Positions 1 through 11,212 of a stretch of 64,000 nt of DNA are shown here, piece by piece (the first letter of the stretch is position 1; the number at the start of each line of letters is the position of its first letter). The stretch lies in assembly GCA_002786025.1 (NCBI GenBank), contig NHNW01000027.1:372001-436000 (forward strand). Direction: 5' to 3'. The notes under the pieces were generated by a model, which saw only the letters and a program-made list of their open reading frames with translations, searched no databases and had not been told where the DNA came from. Source of the DNA: Zasmidium citrigriseum. Its lineage: Eukaryota > Ascomycota > Dothideomycetes > Mycosphaerellales > Mycosphaerellaceae. The position numbers were made by a program, and so were the translations under genes.

Positions 1-1167
1 TAGAGATGTCAGGTAGCGGTCATCAGGGGTCACTTTAGTACCACAATTAAAGCGAATCTCTAGCAAGCTGCCAATGCATCTGGGGATCGAAAGCATGTTC
101 GGCAGTTCATGTCGGAGTGTTGGTCTCGTGCGGTGTTGGAGGCTAGTCGTCCAGTTGCAGCGCCCGGAGGTGTCAGTCCGTGAGTGCAACACATGACATC
201 TGCAGGTACTGAGTACCTGAGATCATTCACAACTGGGCGGCAGCTGTCAGGTTTTTACTAGGAATGGTCATCAATGCTGTTGCTCCAGGTGGAGTGACAG
301 ATATCAAGACCGCATCCATGAAATCCAAATGTAGTCAACTCGTTCGTCATTCCGGTAGTATCTCAAGTTATCGTTAAGGCAGATACTTGTCACCTTTCCA
401 CCTCTTCGCTCCAGCGATATGTTCACCAACTTCAGAACATGCACAGTCTCGGATCCTCTAGCACCCGTACACTTCTGCTTCTGGCCCGTTCACATGATGG
501 GCCATGTGGGGGGGAATCATCGACGAGGTACTCTTGCCTTGCCCACTTCCGAGCAGACGGTACATAAGACCTGGTTGTTTGAGCTTCACACCGGGTTCTG
601 ATTCGATACAGAGTCCTGGTCGTTGGTGATGTTGTATCCAGGCCAAGACTTGTGAAAGGAGCTAGAACATGAGGCGTAGCGTGGCCTCGTGCGTCGTATG
701 GAGAGCTAATGGACAAGCTCGACTTCTGTGGCATCACCGCTTCCGCAATACATCCCCATGGGGTCCCTTGCGCTAGCCAGACAGGATCCGTGGAGTATGG
801 TCTGATATCTCGCTTCTGCGTCGTAAACGGCAAGTCTCGTCGTCGCTACCAATTCGTACGCATTCGATATCCTCTCAAAACATCCAAAGCAAGAGGCACG
901 GTTGGGTGCCACCTATGGAGATCTTCACAGTGATCTGTTGGGAATTTCCAACAGTGTTGCACGGATCGCCGTGCTCCGCTTGTGCAGATTCCATGGTATT
1001 TTCAAGCCCATTGCCGACCTGGACGGTACATCGCCCTCGTGGCATTCACATGGTAGCTCGGTACGCTGCAAGGCAGGCTGGGCCACGGTTGAACAACGTA
1101 GCAGTCTCACCGCCTCTGTTCAAGCGGGTGTCGTTCAAGCTTCAGCTTGCTAACAGCCCCTCGATCT
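1..1167. other. Gene-free stretch at left edge
   Basis: No convincing gene. The open frames here (the longest about 130 codons on the minus strand near 432-833) show no recognisable domain and overlap one another in several frames. The left part could be the far upstream region of a gene outside the window. I see no tRNA or repeat. Confidence 0.5.
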
Positions 1168-2074
1168 TCAAGTTGGTGACGACCCCGGAAGTTCACTCGG
1201 CTTGACCTGCGTTGGAGCTTCATAGACCACGTTCGGAGCAGCGGCTTCGTAAACCTGCGAGCTGTCTCCTTCGTGTAGCGCAGGTTTGCGTTCTCCCTCT
1301 GCATGTATGTACCCCTCTTCATGTGCCGGCTCACTGTCCAACTCTTGCGTTGCATTTCGCCTCTGCTTTCTGCGTCTCATCCAGAACAACAAGCCACCTG
1401 CCAGAAGCAGCAACGACGCACCGACCCCAACTCCAACTCCCACGCCGATAGCAGTGGTGTTGGTCGAAGATCCACCTCCTGTGCTCGCCGATGTGCTCGA
1501 AGTGGCGCTCGATGTTGAAGTCGGCGTGGTCGTTGACGATACAGCTGATGAGGTCGCTGGATTTCTATTGTCTGGCGCGATCCAGGACTCGCCAGAAATA
1601 AACCCTCCCGACAAATGCTCCTGCTTGGTTCCATACGTATCGACGGCACGAAAACGATGCGGTAGAGTACAGTTGTCGTTTCGACATCTTAGTTCAAATT
1701 CATACCAAGGCTGCGATTGTCCCGCTGCAGAAGACTCGTCAGTGAGTCCAAACATCCAGAAGATTGGGTAGAGACTTACTCGTCACGGTGATGGGGAACT
1801 TATAGTCTCCTCGTCCCGCGACTCCGAAGAAGAGATTGATGGCATCGTACGTCGTCTCCCAGGTGATGTTGATCTTGGTACCTTCGGTGAAGATCTGGGT
1901 GTAGGAGGTATTGGGGTTGGTGAAGCCGCCATCGGCGAATAACGGCGGAGGTGGAAGGTCTTGGTAGGGTGTTGGGATGGGCGCCGCTGAGGTAGTCGAG
2001 CTTTGAGCATTAGACCTTGCCGCGAGCAAAGAGATCAGAGGGAGCCAGATGAGTCGAGACATCATCCAGGCCAT
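1168..2074 (-). CDS. Secreted-type single-pass membrane protein, unknown function
   Basis: Two exons, 2074-1780 and 1724-1168, joined across a 55-bp intron (GTAAGT donor, CTGCAG acceptor), give 283 residues. Seen: an N-terminal signal peptide (cleavage probably after the SNA near residue 24), an extracellular part of about 120 residues with N-glycosylation sites and Cys residues, a Ser/Thr-rich stalk, a glycine/valine/leucine-rich membrane helix, a basic RRRKQRR stop-transfer cluster, and an acidic cytoplasmic tail of about 70 residues. This layout matches fungal cell-surface proteins of the WSC/Mid2-like kind, but no WSC cysteine domain is visible, so sensor function is inference. It stands alone, divergent from nothing close, with the monooxygenase upstream on the same strand. 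Confidence 0.75.
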
Positions 2075-2677
2075 CCTCTCTCAAAACTCTCCAGGTGATG
2101 TTGGCAGCTGGTCGGTGGCAAGCCCGGCCCTTTTGCTTCGACATCCATCATTTCAGCTGAACTCCCCGCAGAAAGCACATCTTCTTGATCTGCACAGCCA
2201 ACACGCCCAGCAAAGTAGCGTGTCGCATGGCTTTGTCTCGTGCGCGTTGGTTAAACTCCAATCAGCTATTTGGTCGACGATCGCATCTGCAAGCGCCCGG
2301 CACCGAGCTCAGCTGGCAGCCTGGGGCTGGCTCCGCGGAGGGTGAACGCCTATCATTAGCAAAACTTGCATATCTGTGCAACCGAGTTGATGCCCGGTAT
2401 GTAGTGCAAGGAAGATGTGGCTAAGGAACTTCTTCGTCTTCGATGTCACAACCAAACCGCCACTTGCGATTCGTCGAATTGACAATCGCGACATACAATC
2501 GGCGTCGACTAGATATCTCTCTCGAGGGATTCTGTACAGCAAATTCAGCACGGACAATTCAGAATTGTTTGTAGAGACTTACCTGTCACGATTCGCCCTC
2601 GTCCCCAGGACCACTTTTTCAACGACAAGTCATCAAGCTCATCACACGTTTCCCCCACAACCCAACCCCTTCTCAAC
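2075..2677. other. Intergenic, promoter of the membrane protein gene
   Basis: This interval lies between the start of the membrane protein and the stop of the monooxygenase, both on the minus strand. An open frame on the plus strand from 2415 runs into the monooxygenase 3' exon and is its antisense shadow. Nothing else is supported. Confidence 0.5.
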
Positions 2678-4121
2678 TCACCGAGTAATAAGTGAGCCAG
2701 AAATGCCCTCCATAACCCCCCTCACCTCCCCAACAGCATCAAACCCACAAACCCACACCCTCGCCTCGGGCCCCTTAAAATCCACCTCCTCCATCCCCTT
2801 CACCCCCGGCCTCTCCTTCCTCCTCACGCCCTCCTCCCCAAGCTCCTCCAACTCCTTCTTCCACTTCCTCGTCATATCGCCCCACAACTGGTCCCTCTTC
2901 TCCTGCTCCGGTCCATCGCGCAGCGTAAGGAACTGCTGATTGCCAGAAGCGTACTGTCGAATGCCTCGCATGCGGTCTTGGCGGAGGGAGTTCCAGGTTG
3001 AGAGGATTTTGGGGAGGTCGGATGGGGAGGAGAGGTACGAGAGACTGGTTGCGAGGGTGCCGGCGTCTTCGAGGGCTTGGGCGCCGCCTTGGCCGGAGTG
3101 GCTGTTAGAATATCAGCGCTGTTTCATGGGGAGGGAGATGTGGGAGGACTTACGGCAGTATGGCATGTGCTGCATCCCCAATCACACATAGCCGCCCACT
3201 CTCGCTCACAAAAGTCTCCAATGGTGGCAAATCCCCCAACGTCCATTTATTACACTCCGTGACCAAACTCCACAACTTCCTACACCTCGCATTGAACGGC
3301 TTGAGCAACTCCGCTCCCTCCTCAATATCCCCTGGTATCGCCCACTTTCCCACATGTTCCTCATCCGCAGGTCTCGGGACAGAGAGCACAACGTTGTAAA
3401 GATTGCCGGCGTTGACGGGATACCCCAACATACAGATCCCCGGACCGCACCAGACCATATTGAGGCTCCCTGATTTCATGAGTTCGGCGGTTTCGGGGTA
3501 TGTGTTCATACGCTCCTTGGGAATCACAGTCCGAAAACAAAACTCCGCGAAAGGTCTCCCCTTAACACCTTCATTCCCAGGAATCATCTCTCGAAGCTTG
3601 CCTCTCAAACCATCAGCCCCAATGACCAAATCCGCACTCTCCGTCCTTCCATCCGCGAAAGTGATAGTGCCAGTCTCATGATCAACACCCTCAACCTTCT
3701 GCCCGAACACAATCTTGATCCTCCCACCGTTCTTATTAACCCTCTCAACCCCCTCCCCCAACAACCTCTGAAAATCCGGCCGATAAACCTGCCAATGCGG
3801 ATACCCAAACGCCCACTCACTCTCCGGATTCTGCTGAATCTCCCCAATAGCCCCATCATCAGCATACCTCCTCACTTCCATGACCCGGGGTTTGTTGGCG
3901 ACTTTCTCGAATTCGGTTGCGAGGCCGAGGCTGTGGATGATGCGGGTTGCGTTGGCGGCGAGTTGGATGCCGGCGCCGAGTTCGGAGAGGGAAGGGGCGG
4001 ATTCGTAGATGGTTATGGTGTAGGGGAGGGAGTGTTTGTTGGGGGTGGTGTGGAGGGAGAGGGCTGTTGCGAGGCCGGCGATGCCGGCGCCGATGATTTT
4101 TATGTCGAGGGGTGGGGACAT
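2678..4121 (-). CDS. FAD-dependent monooxygenase, salicylate hydroxylase-like
   Basis: Exons 4121-3154 and 3101-2678 (52-bp intron, GTAAGT to CAG) give 463 residues, normal for the family. Seen: a dinucleotide-binding GAGIAG at the N-terminus, a central GADGLR motif, and a GDAAHAILP FAD-ribityl motif completed across the intron by HSGQGGAQALEDA. These three motifs in order define group A flavin monooxygenases (PF01494), which hydroxylate aromatic substrates using NAD(P)H and oxygen. The salicylate-hydroxylase-like label is by overall resemblance; the true substrate is unknown. I chose the ATG at 4121 because it puts the FAD fold at the N-terminus. An in-frame ATG at 4226 would add 35 residues without family support. 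Confidence 0.88.
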
Positions 4122-4640
4122 TGTTGGATTGCTGGGTGCGGTTTTCGTTATTGGAGATAGGAGAGGATTGAAAGCTGGTAAGGTAAGTGATTGAAGAAGT
4201 AGATGACCGTCATTCAATTCGTTCAATCCTTCAAGGCGCGGTGCTGGATAGGAACGAGAGATCCGATTCTCGTAAAGAAATCATGTTGTGAGGATCAGTG
4301 GAACTCAGCCGCTAGCCGGGTGCGGTACTCGATGCGCACACCGGAGAAGCGAGAGATCCATTGGAGCTGAACTTACCTGCGTGAGACGAGGTGAGGTGAA
4401 GTCAGGGTTGGGACGCCGTGAAAGCTTCGGCTGGCAAGCTTCGGGTGCCTAAGCGTCGCCCTACGCTTACTCAGTCTCAGCAGGGCGTATGTATTTGGCG
4501 AGCTGACCAGAGAATGCGACTCGCCTTGACTTGAAAGCTTGACTTGAAAGCCCAGTAGCCGTGCAGTCGACGTCCTATCCCTCTAAGCGAACTCCACCTG
4601 ATGCAAGTCTATCGTTTCTTCCTTTTCCAAAAACCTCGCT
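4122..4640. other. Intergenic with a 13-bp tandem repeat
   Basis: Upstream region of the monooxygenase and downstream region of the phosphopantothenate-cysteine ligase gene. It contains a perfect 13-bp tandem duplication at 4525-4550 and no gene. Confidence 0.5.
4525..4550. repeat. Perfect 13-bp tandem duplication
   Basis: The unit CTTGACTTGAAAG occurs at 4525-4537 and again, directly abutting, at 4538-4550. It lies about 400 bp upstream of the monooxygenase start. Confidence 0.9.
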
Positions 4641-5723
4641 TCACGCTTGCGAGCCATTTGCACGCCTGGGGTCCCCATGCTCAATCATATGCGAGTGTAA
4701 GCTCGCCACTTCGGGCACGATAAGACTCTCGATTTCCATTGCCGGTTCTCGGTCGTCCTTGATACCGGCTCTGCCATCATCTGTTCGACCAGTGACGCTC
4801 TTGGCTCTCCGGCTCGGTGGCACGCGGATCCATTTTTCGCTGCCGTCTGCTGATACAAAGACAACTTCCCATTTGCGAGTGTTGAGCAGATTGCCGATGA
4901 CCAGGTGATGCGCGTACTTCTTCAACGCGCCCGTTGCCTTGGTTTTCAACAAGTTCGGGTCGGTCTCCAGCTTGAAGGAGATGATCATCGCATGAGGAGC
5001 CCAGCCGTCGACGAGAAGCTTTAAGAACTTGGGCACTGGATCCAGATCAATCACAAGGGATTTGCCGTCCATATGCGCTGCTGGCTTGCGGCCTCGTTGC
5101 TCTTCTTCAGTTGGCACATCTCCATTGGCCTGAGCAAACTCCTCGCCGGATTGGATCTTGTGCTCAACCATGCGCTCTGCCGGCACGAAGAAATCCGAGA
5201 CTGCTGCAGCGAGATAGAAAAGCGCGTTGGCTCCAAGCGGGTGCATCAGCATGGCCAGCTCTCGGAGATTCCAGAGGTACTCGTTGACTGTCACAAAGGG
5301 TAGAAGAAGAAGCGTGTTCTCTTTCTTGGCTTTGCGGTACTGGCGGAGGACGTTGCCCATCTGCTGTTGATAATCGTTTTGCACCACAACAGGACCATCT
5401 TCGGTTCCAGTCATGTAGTCCAAGAAACAGTTCGTGCTGTGGCTGTAATGTCTCGAATATGGCAGAAGGGAGAACTGGCGGTGGAGAAAGATGACTGCGT
5501 ATCCATTCTGGAGAAAGTATTCCGCACTGGTCGCACCACGGGTACCGGCAGAGAAGTTGTCGATGAAGCGGACAGTCTGGTTCTCCAGCGGTACGGTCGT
5601 GCCTCCGGATGTGACCAATGCGACTCTGCGCTTGTTCTGCACGTGGTGCTCGATGAACGTGCGCGCTAAGGTGCTATGGCGGTCGAGATCCCCGGGCTTG
5701 GGATTCGCGGCGAAGTACTCCAT
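4641..5723 (-). CDS. CAB2: Phosphopantothenate--cysteine ligase
   Basis: A single exon of 360 residues. The enzyme joins 4'-phosphopantothenate to cysteine using a nucleoside triphosphate, the second step of coenzyme A synthesis from pantothenate, in the cytosol. Seen: the VTSGGTTVPLE nucleotide-binding loop near the N-terminus, then RFIDNFSAGTRGA, a central LAAAVSDFFVP segment, and the SFKLETDP and HHLVIGNLL motifs near the C-terminus. This is the order of the eukaryotic DFP/PPCS family (PF04127). It is the stand-alone eukaryotic form, not the bacterial fusion with the decarboxylase. The ATG at 5723 has a good context; an in-frame ATG at 5777 would add 18 residues. It shares a divergent promoter with SLU7. 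Confidence 0.92.
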   Translation of the reverse strand: MEYFAANPKPGDLDRHSTLARTFIEHHVQNKRRVALVTSGGTTVPLENQTVRFIDNFSAGTRGATSAEYFLQNGYAVIFLHRQFSLLPYSRHYSHSTNCFLDYMTGTEDGPVVVQNDYQQQMGNVLRQYRKAKKENTLLLLPFVTVNEYLWNLRELAMLMHPLGANALFYLAAAVSDFFVPAERMVEHKIQSGEEFAQANGDVPTEEEQRGRKPAAHMDGKSLVIDLDPVPKFLKLLVDGWAPHAMIISFKLETDPNLLKTKATGALKKYAHHLVIGNLLNTRKWEVVFVSADGSEKWIRVPPSRRAKSVTGRTDDGRAGIKDDREPAMEIESLIVPEVASLHSHMIEHGDPRRANGSQA

Positions 5724-6282
5724 TTCGATAGCGGTAGGGGTGTAGTGAGCATCAGGTTGACCGGCCTTTCTGTGCATGTGAGCGATGAGCAAGCCGTGTG
5801 AATTGGGCCGATAGCAGCGGCAATATTCCGGCAGCAGGCGTCGTCTTACAGGAGCAGGCGATCAATGTACAGGAGTATTCTCAGGGCGGATCAAGCTTCG
5901 CGGCGGTGGTGTGGGAGGAGGGAGAGGCGGTCATCCAGGCACAACGCTGGACGGCGGCGGATCAAAAGCAACAGCTGGCGGCCAGCGATCCATTGGGCCG
6001 AAAAGCTCAGTGAGCGGGCTCTGTGGCTGCGGATTGTTGCTGGTATATGTGCTGCATCGTAGTTTCGGTTCTGGCAATTCACCACAACAATGACCTCCGC
6101 GACCGAGGTGCCTGCCAATCCTGCTGACTGAGCGGCGGGGCGGGNNNNNNNNNNNNNNNNNNNNNNNNNNNGGCGGGTCGAGCCGTACCTTCCTTTCACA
6201 GAAGTGGCATGTGAAGGTCGTCTGTCTCTCTTTGCACAGTCGATCAATCTATTCTTCGGCCAAAGACCACAACACCATCGAA
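5724..6282. promoter_or_regulatory. Divergent promoter between CAB2 and SLU7, with assembly gap
   Basis: About 560 bp separate the two start codons. It holds an assembly gap at 6145-6171 flanked by G-rich sequence. No individual factor site is called. Confidence 0.6.
6145..6171. other. Assembly gap of 27 N
   Basis: Twenty-seven undefined bases lie between a GGCGGGGCGGG run on the left and GGCGGG on the right. The flanks suggest a collapsed or unresolved G-rich simple sequence in the CAB2/SLU7 promoter. Confidence 0.99.
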
Positions 6283-7752
6283 ATGCCGCCCAATCCAGCC
6301 GCCTCCAAGCCGGGCCAGAAGGCCAACGACACTCCCAAGTCGAACGAGCGCAATGAATACATTCCTTCCTTCATTGCGAAGAAGCCTTTCTACATCGACG
6401 ACAGCACCGCCTCCGACGCCGACTACCTCGAGCATCAACGTCTCCAATCGCAAAAGAACCATGATCCGCTCGCGACAGCACAGTGGTATGAGCGCGGGAG
6501 CAAGAAGGGCCCTGCAGCCACCAAATATCGTAAAGGCGCATGCGCAAATTGTGGTTCGATGTCACATAAGGAAAAGGACTGTCTAGAGAGGAAGCGGAAA
6601 GCTGGCGCGAAGTGGACTGGAAAGAACATTGCTGCGGATGAGGTTGTGAAGGATGTGTCGCTGGGCTGGGATGCCAAGCGAGATCGCTGGAACGGTTTCG
6701 AGGCTGGCGAGTACAAGGCGGTGGTAGATGAGTTCAACGAGATCGAACAGCTCAGAAAGGAGGCAGAAGGCAAGCAGAATGGCGATGGCGAAGATGGAGA
6801 GCAGGAAGAAGGTGCAAAGTACGAAGAGGAGACAGACATGGGCAGGCAACAACCGACGAGCACACGAAACTTGCGATTACGAGAAGACACGGCCAAATAC
6901 TTGGTGAACCTGGACCTCGAAAGCGCAAAGTACGACCCGAAGACGCGGTCCATGATCAACGATGCGAATGACCCCGACTCTTTGGAGGCGGACGAGGGCT
7001 TCACGAGGGGCTCTGGTGACGCGGCGGAGTTTGAGAAGGCACAGAAATACGCATGGGAAACGCAAGAACGAGGCGACAAGGACAAGATCCATCTTCAAGC
7101 CAATCCCACTGAAGCACTACTTCTACGGAAACGGAAAGCAGACGAGGATCTGCAGCGGAAAGAGGCGCAGAAGAAGCTGCTGCTGGACAAGTATGGCTCG
7201 CAGGAGACGGTGTCAAAGAAGAATCCCGTTGCCGCTGCAATGACGAGCAACGAAACATACGTGGAATACGACGAGCGAGGCAGAATAAAGGGGCAGCCGG
7301 AGAAGAAGGAGAAAAGCATGTACGCCGAGGATGTCCTTATCAACAATCACACATCGGTCTGGGGTAGCTGGTGGAAGGACTTCAAGTGGGGATATTCGTG
7401 CTGTCACAGTACCGTCAAGAACAGCTTCTGTACTGGCGAGGCAGGCAAGGAGGCGGCACGAGAGACCGACAACTTCAGCAGAGGCCTTTCATTACCCAGC
7501 GCTGAGGATGCCGGAATCGGACAGGAAGTGGACAAGGAAGAAGCCTGGAAAGAGGAAGAACGACAGGAAGAACATGTTCCTAACGGCGTGGATCGACCTG
7601 AGAAGCAGAACATGGATGAGAGTCGCAGGCGACTGGAAGAGTTGAAAGCGGGTGTCACAGAGGCCGAGATGGAGAAGTATCGGCGGGAGAAGACTTCACA
7701 GAACGATCCTATGGCGAAGATGCTTGGCAGGGACGAACTGCTTGATGCTTGA
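6283..7752 (+). CDS. SLU7: Pre-mRNA splicing factor Slu7
   Basis: A single exon of 489 residues. Slu7 acts in the second catalytic step of splicing and helps select the 3' splice site. Seen: the N-terminal IPSFIAKKPFYI segment, a CCHC zinc knuckle (Cys87, Cys90, His95, Cys100) followed by a basic stretch, the conserved SLGWDAKRDRW motif, a long charged coiled-coil middle, and the C-terminal NHTSVWGSWW/WGYSCC block. These are hallmarks of the family and the length is typical for filamentous fungi. The ATG at 6283 is preferred over an upstream in-frame start because the conserved N-terminus begins just after it. The tail after the WGYSCC block is Glu/Lys-rich and probably disordered. Confidence 0.95.
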   Translation: MPPNPAASKPGQKANDTPKSNERNEYIPSFIAKKPFYIDDSTASDADYLEHQRLQSQKNHDPLATAQWYERGSKKGPAATKYRKGACANCGSMSHKEKDCLERKRKAGAKWTGKNIAADEVVKDVSLGWDAKRDRWNGFEAGEYKAVVDEFNEIEQLRKEAEGKQNGDGEDGEQEEGAKYEEETDMGRQQPTSTRNLRLREDTAKYLVNLDLESAKYDPKTRSMINDANDPDSLEADEGFTRGSGDAAEFEKAQKYAWETQERGDKDKIHLQANPTEALLLRKRKADEDLQRKEAQKKLLLDKYGSQETVSKKNPVAAAMTSNETYVEYDERGRIKGQPEKKEKSMYAEDVLINNHTSVWGSWWKDFKWGYSCCHSTVKNSFCTGEAGKEAARETDNFSRGLSLPSAEDAGIGQEVDKEEAWKEEERQEEHVPNGVDRPEKQNMDESRRRLEELKAGVTEAEMEKYRREKTSQNDPMAKMLGRDELLDA

Positions 7753-8829
7753 ACGTAAGGATTGCGAATCATCCTGGGATCTCGACATTCATGCGAACTC
7801 TAAATGGACGACATCTTCAACTGGGCACAGACAAGCTTTCTAAACGAGCAACTTAGATGCCTTGGATGCCCTCTGACTCTCGAAACAGTCTTCATCTGGA
7901 TTAAATGTGACAGCGGCGCTACGTCCGTATCGTACTTGTGCTCGGCCGACGGACTGAGGCACCTCCGAGTCTCTAAGGACCTCAACAGCATGCGCGCGGC
8001 CATGACTTGGTATTCGTCTTGTAAAGTTCGCCATTCTTCGGGACGATCGCTTTGGTCGGTCGGCTTCCGGGAGCCGCAACAGCACGCATCGATGAAGGAC
8101 CAAAGCCACGTCACTTACTTGAAGCTTCACTAGAATAAGCGCGGAAGATGACATGCGTCAAGTCCTTCTACGGTTTCGGTAGTGGAAGTACCAACCTTCA
8201 TCCTCCCGCTCCGCCTTACCCGAACACACGGGAGCAAAACTGCTATCCTTGGCATAAGTATATCAGGTATACCTGAAACTATCGAATCTGAATGCAGGGA
8301 CATCTCACAGATCCACTGCAGCCCCATCAACCGGCCGCGGGCGCTCCGTCATCCAGCGACCCTATCTTTCACCGACCAAAGAGGGCTCCGTTTGACTCCA
8401 ATGAACTGAGGCAACAAGTACTCCTCTGGCGAATGTGGGAATCGTCACGAGAGCGGGAAGAGCGAGAAGCCTCCATGCGTATCACCACGCTCTGTCAGCC
8501 TCTCGCTCGATATCGACCCACTGTTCCATCACAGAACCTTGCCGATCTTCACGTGGCCAAATCGACCTATACGGGTTCCTTTGCGTGGCTGTCGCATGTT
8601 GCGCTGGGAAGTGCAGGATGGAGCGCGTTTCGTCCGAGGGACCTCATCTCTGCGCGATTCCGTGGGCTCGTATCTCTGAGAAGGGATCGTGAGTAAGGTA
8701 CTACTTATATCAGTCATGCAGGCGCCGAGTCAACTCCTCTTTTCGATTGTATTGTTCCAGTAACCAGGCGACTGTTTCTCTTCAACCTTATCCCCATCTA
8801 CTTTCTCCACACCTCTTTTCAAAGCCGAT
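7753..8829. other. Intergenic, SLU7 terminator and laccase promoter
   Basis: No gene is supported. Several overlapping open frames of 60-134 codons have no recognisable content. A 14-bp palindrome (TCAGGTATACCTGA, 8263-8276) is present, a size expected by chance a few times per window. Pyrimidine-rich sequence precedes the laccase start. Confidence 0.5.
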
Positions 8830-11171
8830 ATGCTCCCCTTCCTTTTCTCTCTGCTTATCCCGTTCACCACGCCAGTCCCGACAACCCTCACTGGTCTCAC
8901 CCTCAACCAAACCGCGAACGAACTCATCACCACCACTTCCCAATGCGGGTTCAACTCACCCTCGAGTCGCCAATGCTGGACACCCGGTCACAGCCTCTTC
9001 GATGACTTTGACAAGCTCAACCCAATCACTGGCCAAACCGTTACCTATGACTTGACAATTACGAATACGACATGCAATCCAGATGGCCATGGCGCGATCG
9101 AGTGCCTGTTAGTCAACGGACAATACCCCGGACCCACACTACGGTTAACATCCCATTCTCCCGTCAGGCATCACAGTATCTCACAAGAAACAGAGCAAAC
9201 TGGGGCGACAACATGATCGTCAACGTGCACAACGCCCTGCAGGACAACGGGTAAGCCCCTGCCTCCACCCTCAATCCCCAACTCCCCACCCATCTCACCC
9301 TCGCAGCACGACAATCCACTTCCACGGCGTCCGCCAATACCACACGCCCGGCTCCGACGGCGTTCCCGGCCTGACCGAATGCCCTCTCGCACCCGGCCAA
9401 ACACGCACGTATGCTTTCAATGTCACGCAGTTTGGGAGTAGTTGGTATCACTCGCATTACTCGAGTCAGTATGGGAGTGGGGTTGTGGGGACGATTGTGT
9501 TTGAGGGGCCGGCGAGTGCGGATTATGATGAGGTATGCTGCAGTCCCTAAAGGAGGGAATGTGCTAAGATCGAGTGATAGGACTTGGGCGTCTATCCCCT
9601 GAACGAGTGGTACTACGTGGGCGCTTGGCCTGAGAATGCGTTGGCGTATGAGGCGCTGCAGGAGTTTGGGGCGCCGCCGAATCCGGATAATTTGTTGATT
9701 AATGGGACGAATAAGGTGAGTCTCACAGGGGAGATAACGAGTTACGATGAGCATGGATGGATGATTGGTTTGGTGGTGTAGGATGCGGATGGGAATGGAG
9801 AGTATAGCCAGGTGAGTTCGAGTTCAAGTTCAAAGCTTCGGAGATCAAGTGATGTTGACGAGAGATGTTCTAGGTTACGATCACCGAGGGCAAGACATAC
9901 CGTCTACGACTGATCAGCATTGCTCTCGACAATTATATTCGTGTAAGCCTGGACAACCACAAGATGCTCATCATCGCAGCCGACTTCGTCCCCATCAAAC
10001 CTGTCACAGCAGAATGGATCCTTCTCGGCGCCGGACAAGTCAGTACCACCTCCATTCACCCTACCCAGTGCCTCCACTAACCCTCTCTCCAGCGCTACGA
10101 CGTCGTAATAACCGCCAACCAAATCCCAGGCTCCTACTGGTTCCGCAGCGAAGTCGCCATCGAATGCCTCTCCGCCAACAACTACTACGGCCGCGCAATC
10201 TGGACCTACTCCTCAGTCACCCCAACAACACCCTCCTCAGCCCCATTCCCAGAACCCTTAGATTGTCTCGAACCATACCCCCTAGACCCCTTCTGGTTCC
10301 AACCAGTTCCCTACCAACCCGCCCTCGGCACCATGAACGTCGACCTCACCCGCAGCGAGATAGCCCCCGACGGCTCCTCCCTCGTTGTATGGGCTTTGAA
10401 TCGCAGTATTGATGTCAGTTGGAAGTATCCCACGATGTCTTATCTGCTGGATGGAAGTATCACGGACCAGAACTTTTACAGCTATCCTTTCCCGCAGGAT
10501 TTGAACATCGTCCCTGCGAGTCGCGAGGGGGCCTGGAATTATTGGTTGATTCAACAGAGTGACAATACGGCTGTGGAGCCGGATCAGGCGGCGATCGTGT
10601 TGGAGAGTATCGTGCATCCGATTCATTTGCATGGACATGATTTTTACGTGAGTTCTTCTAGGATGGTATGTGTGATGGTGGTCGCTGACAGTTTTGGCAG
10701 GTCCTCGGCCAAGGCACCAACGAGACGTACTCCGGGACTTCGCAGTTGAACTTCTTGACGCCGACGAGGAGAGACACGGCGAGTTTGTATGGTAATGTTG
10801 AAACTGTGTGAAGTGTGAACTCAGATGATTGATCTTGGACAACAGGTAATGGGTGGTTGGCGATAGCGTTTGAGTCGAATAACCCTGGTATGCTTTCTCA
10901 ACTCGAGCAAGAGATCAACTGACCGTGATCTCTAGGTCCGTGGCTGATGCATTGTCACATAGCGTGGGTGAGTAGTCCAAAGCCATGCCTCTGCATGCCT
11001 GAGACGGTTACTGATCTTCTGCAGCACATCAGTGAGGGATTGGGAATGCAATTCCTTGAAGCACCGAGTGAGGTTACCTTGCCAAACAGGCAGGCTTATG
11101 AGCAGGAATGTCAAGCGTGGGACGACTACTATGCCACGGCGTATTACAAGAAGACGGACTCTGGCTTGTAA
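8830..11171 (+). CDS. Secreted laccase (multicopper oxidase), ascomycete type
   Basis: Eleven exons: 8830-9143, 9194-9250, 9307-9532, 9581-9715, 9782-9811, 9874-10038, 10093-10647, 10701-10791, 10846-10887, 10936-10967 and 11025-11171. They give 597 residues, in frame throughout. The enzyme oxidises phenols and reduces oxygen to water outside the cell. Seen: a signal peptide and all four copper motifs (IHFHG, WYHSHY, HPIHLHGHDFY, and HCHIAWH split by the last intron). The residue ten past the type-1 Cys is Leu, as in higher-potential laccases. The C-terminus is DSGL, the plug typical of asco-laccases (established knowledge). The intron density is the highest in the window; exon 5 is only 30 bp. 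The stop lies 41 bp from that of the convergent tannase. Confidence 0.92.
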
Positions 11172-11212
11172 AGTTGCTTCATATGTACAGATCTCTTCTC
11201 TGTCGATATACA

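Noticed and set aside
432..833. Minus-strand open frame of 133 codons
   Set aside because: Composition is even across frames, and no motif, signal peptide or splice continuation is visible.
2415..2939. Plus-strand open frame of 174 codons
   Set aside because: Pro/Ser/Thr-rich low-complexity translation, mostly antisense to the 3' exon of the monooxygenase.
8292..8696. Plus-strand open frame of 134 codons before the laccase
   Set aside because: No recognisable domain, overlapped by another plus-strand frame and a minus-strand frame of similar size.
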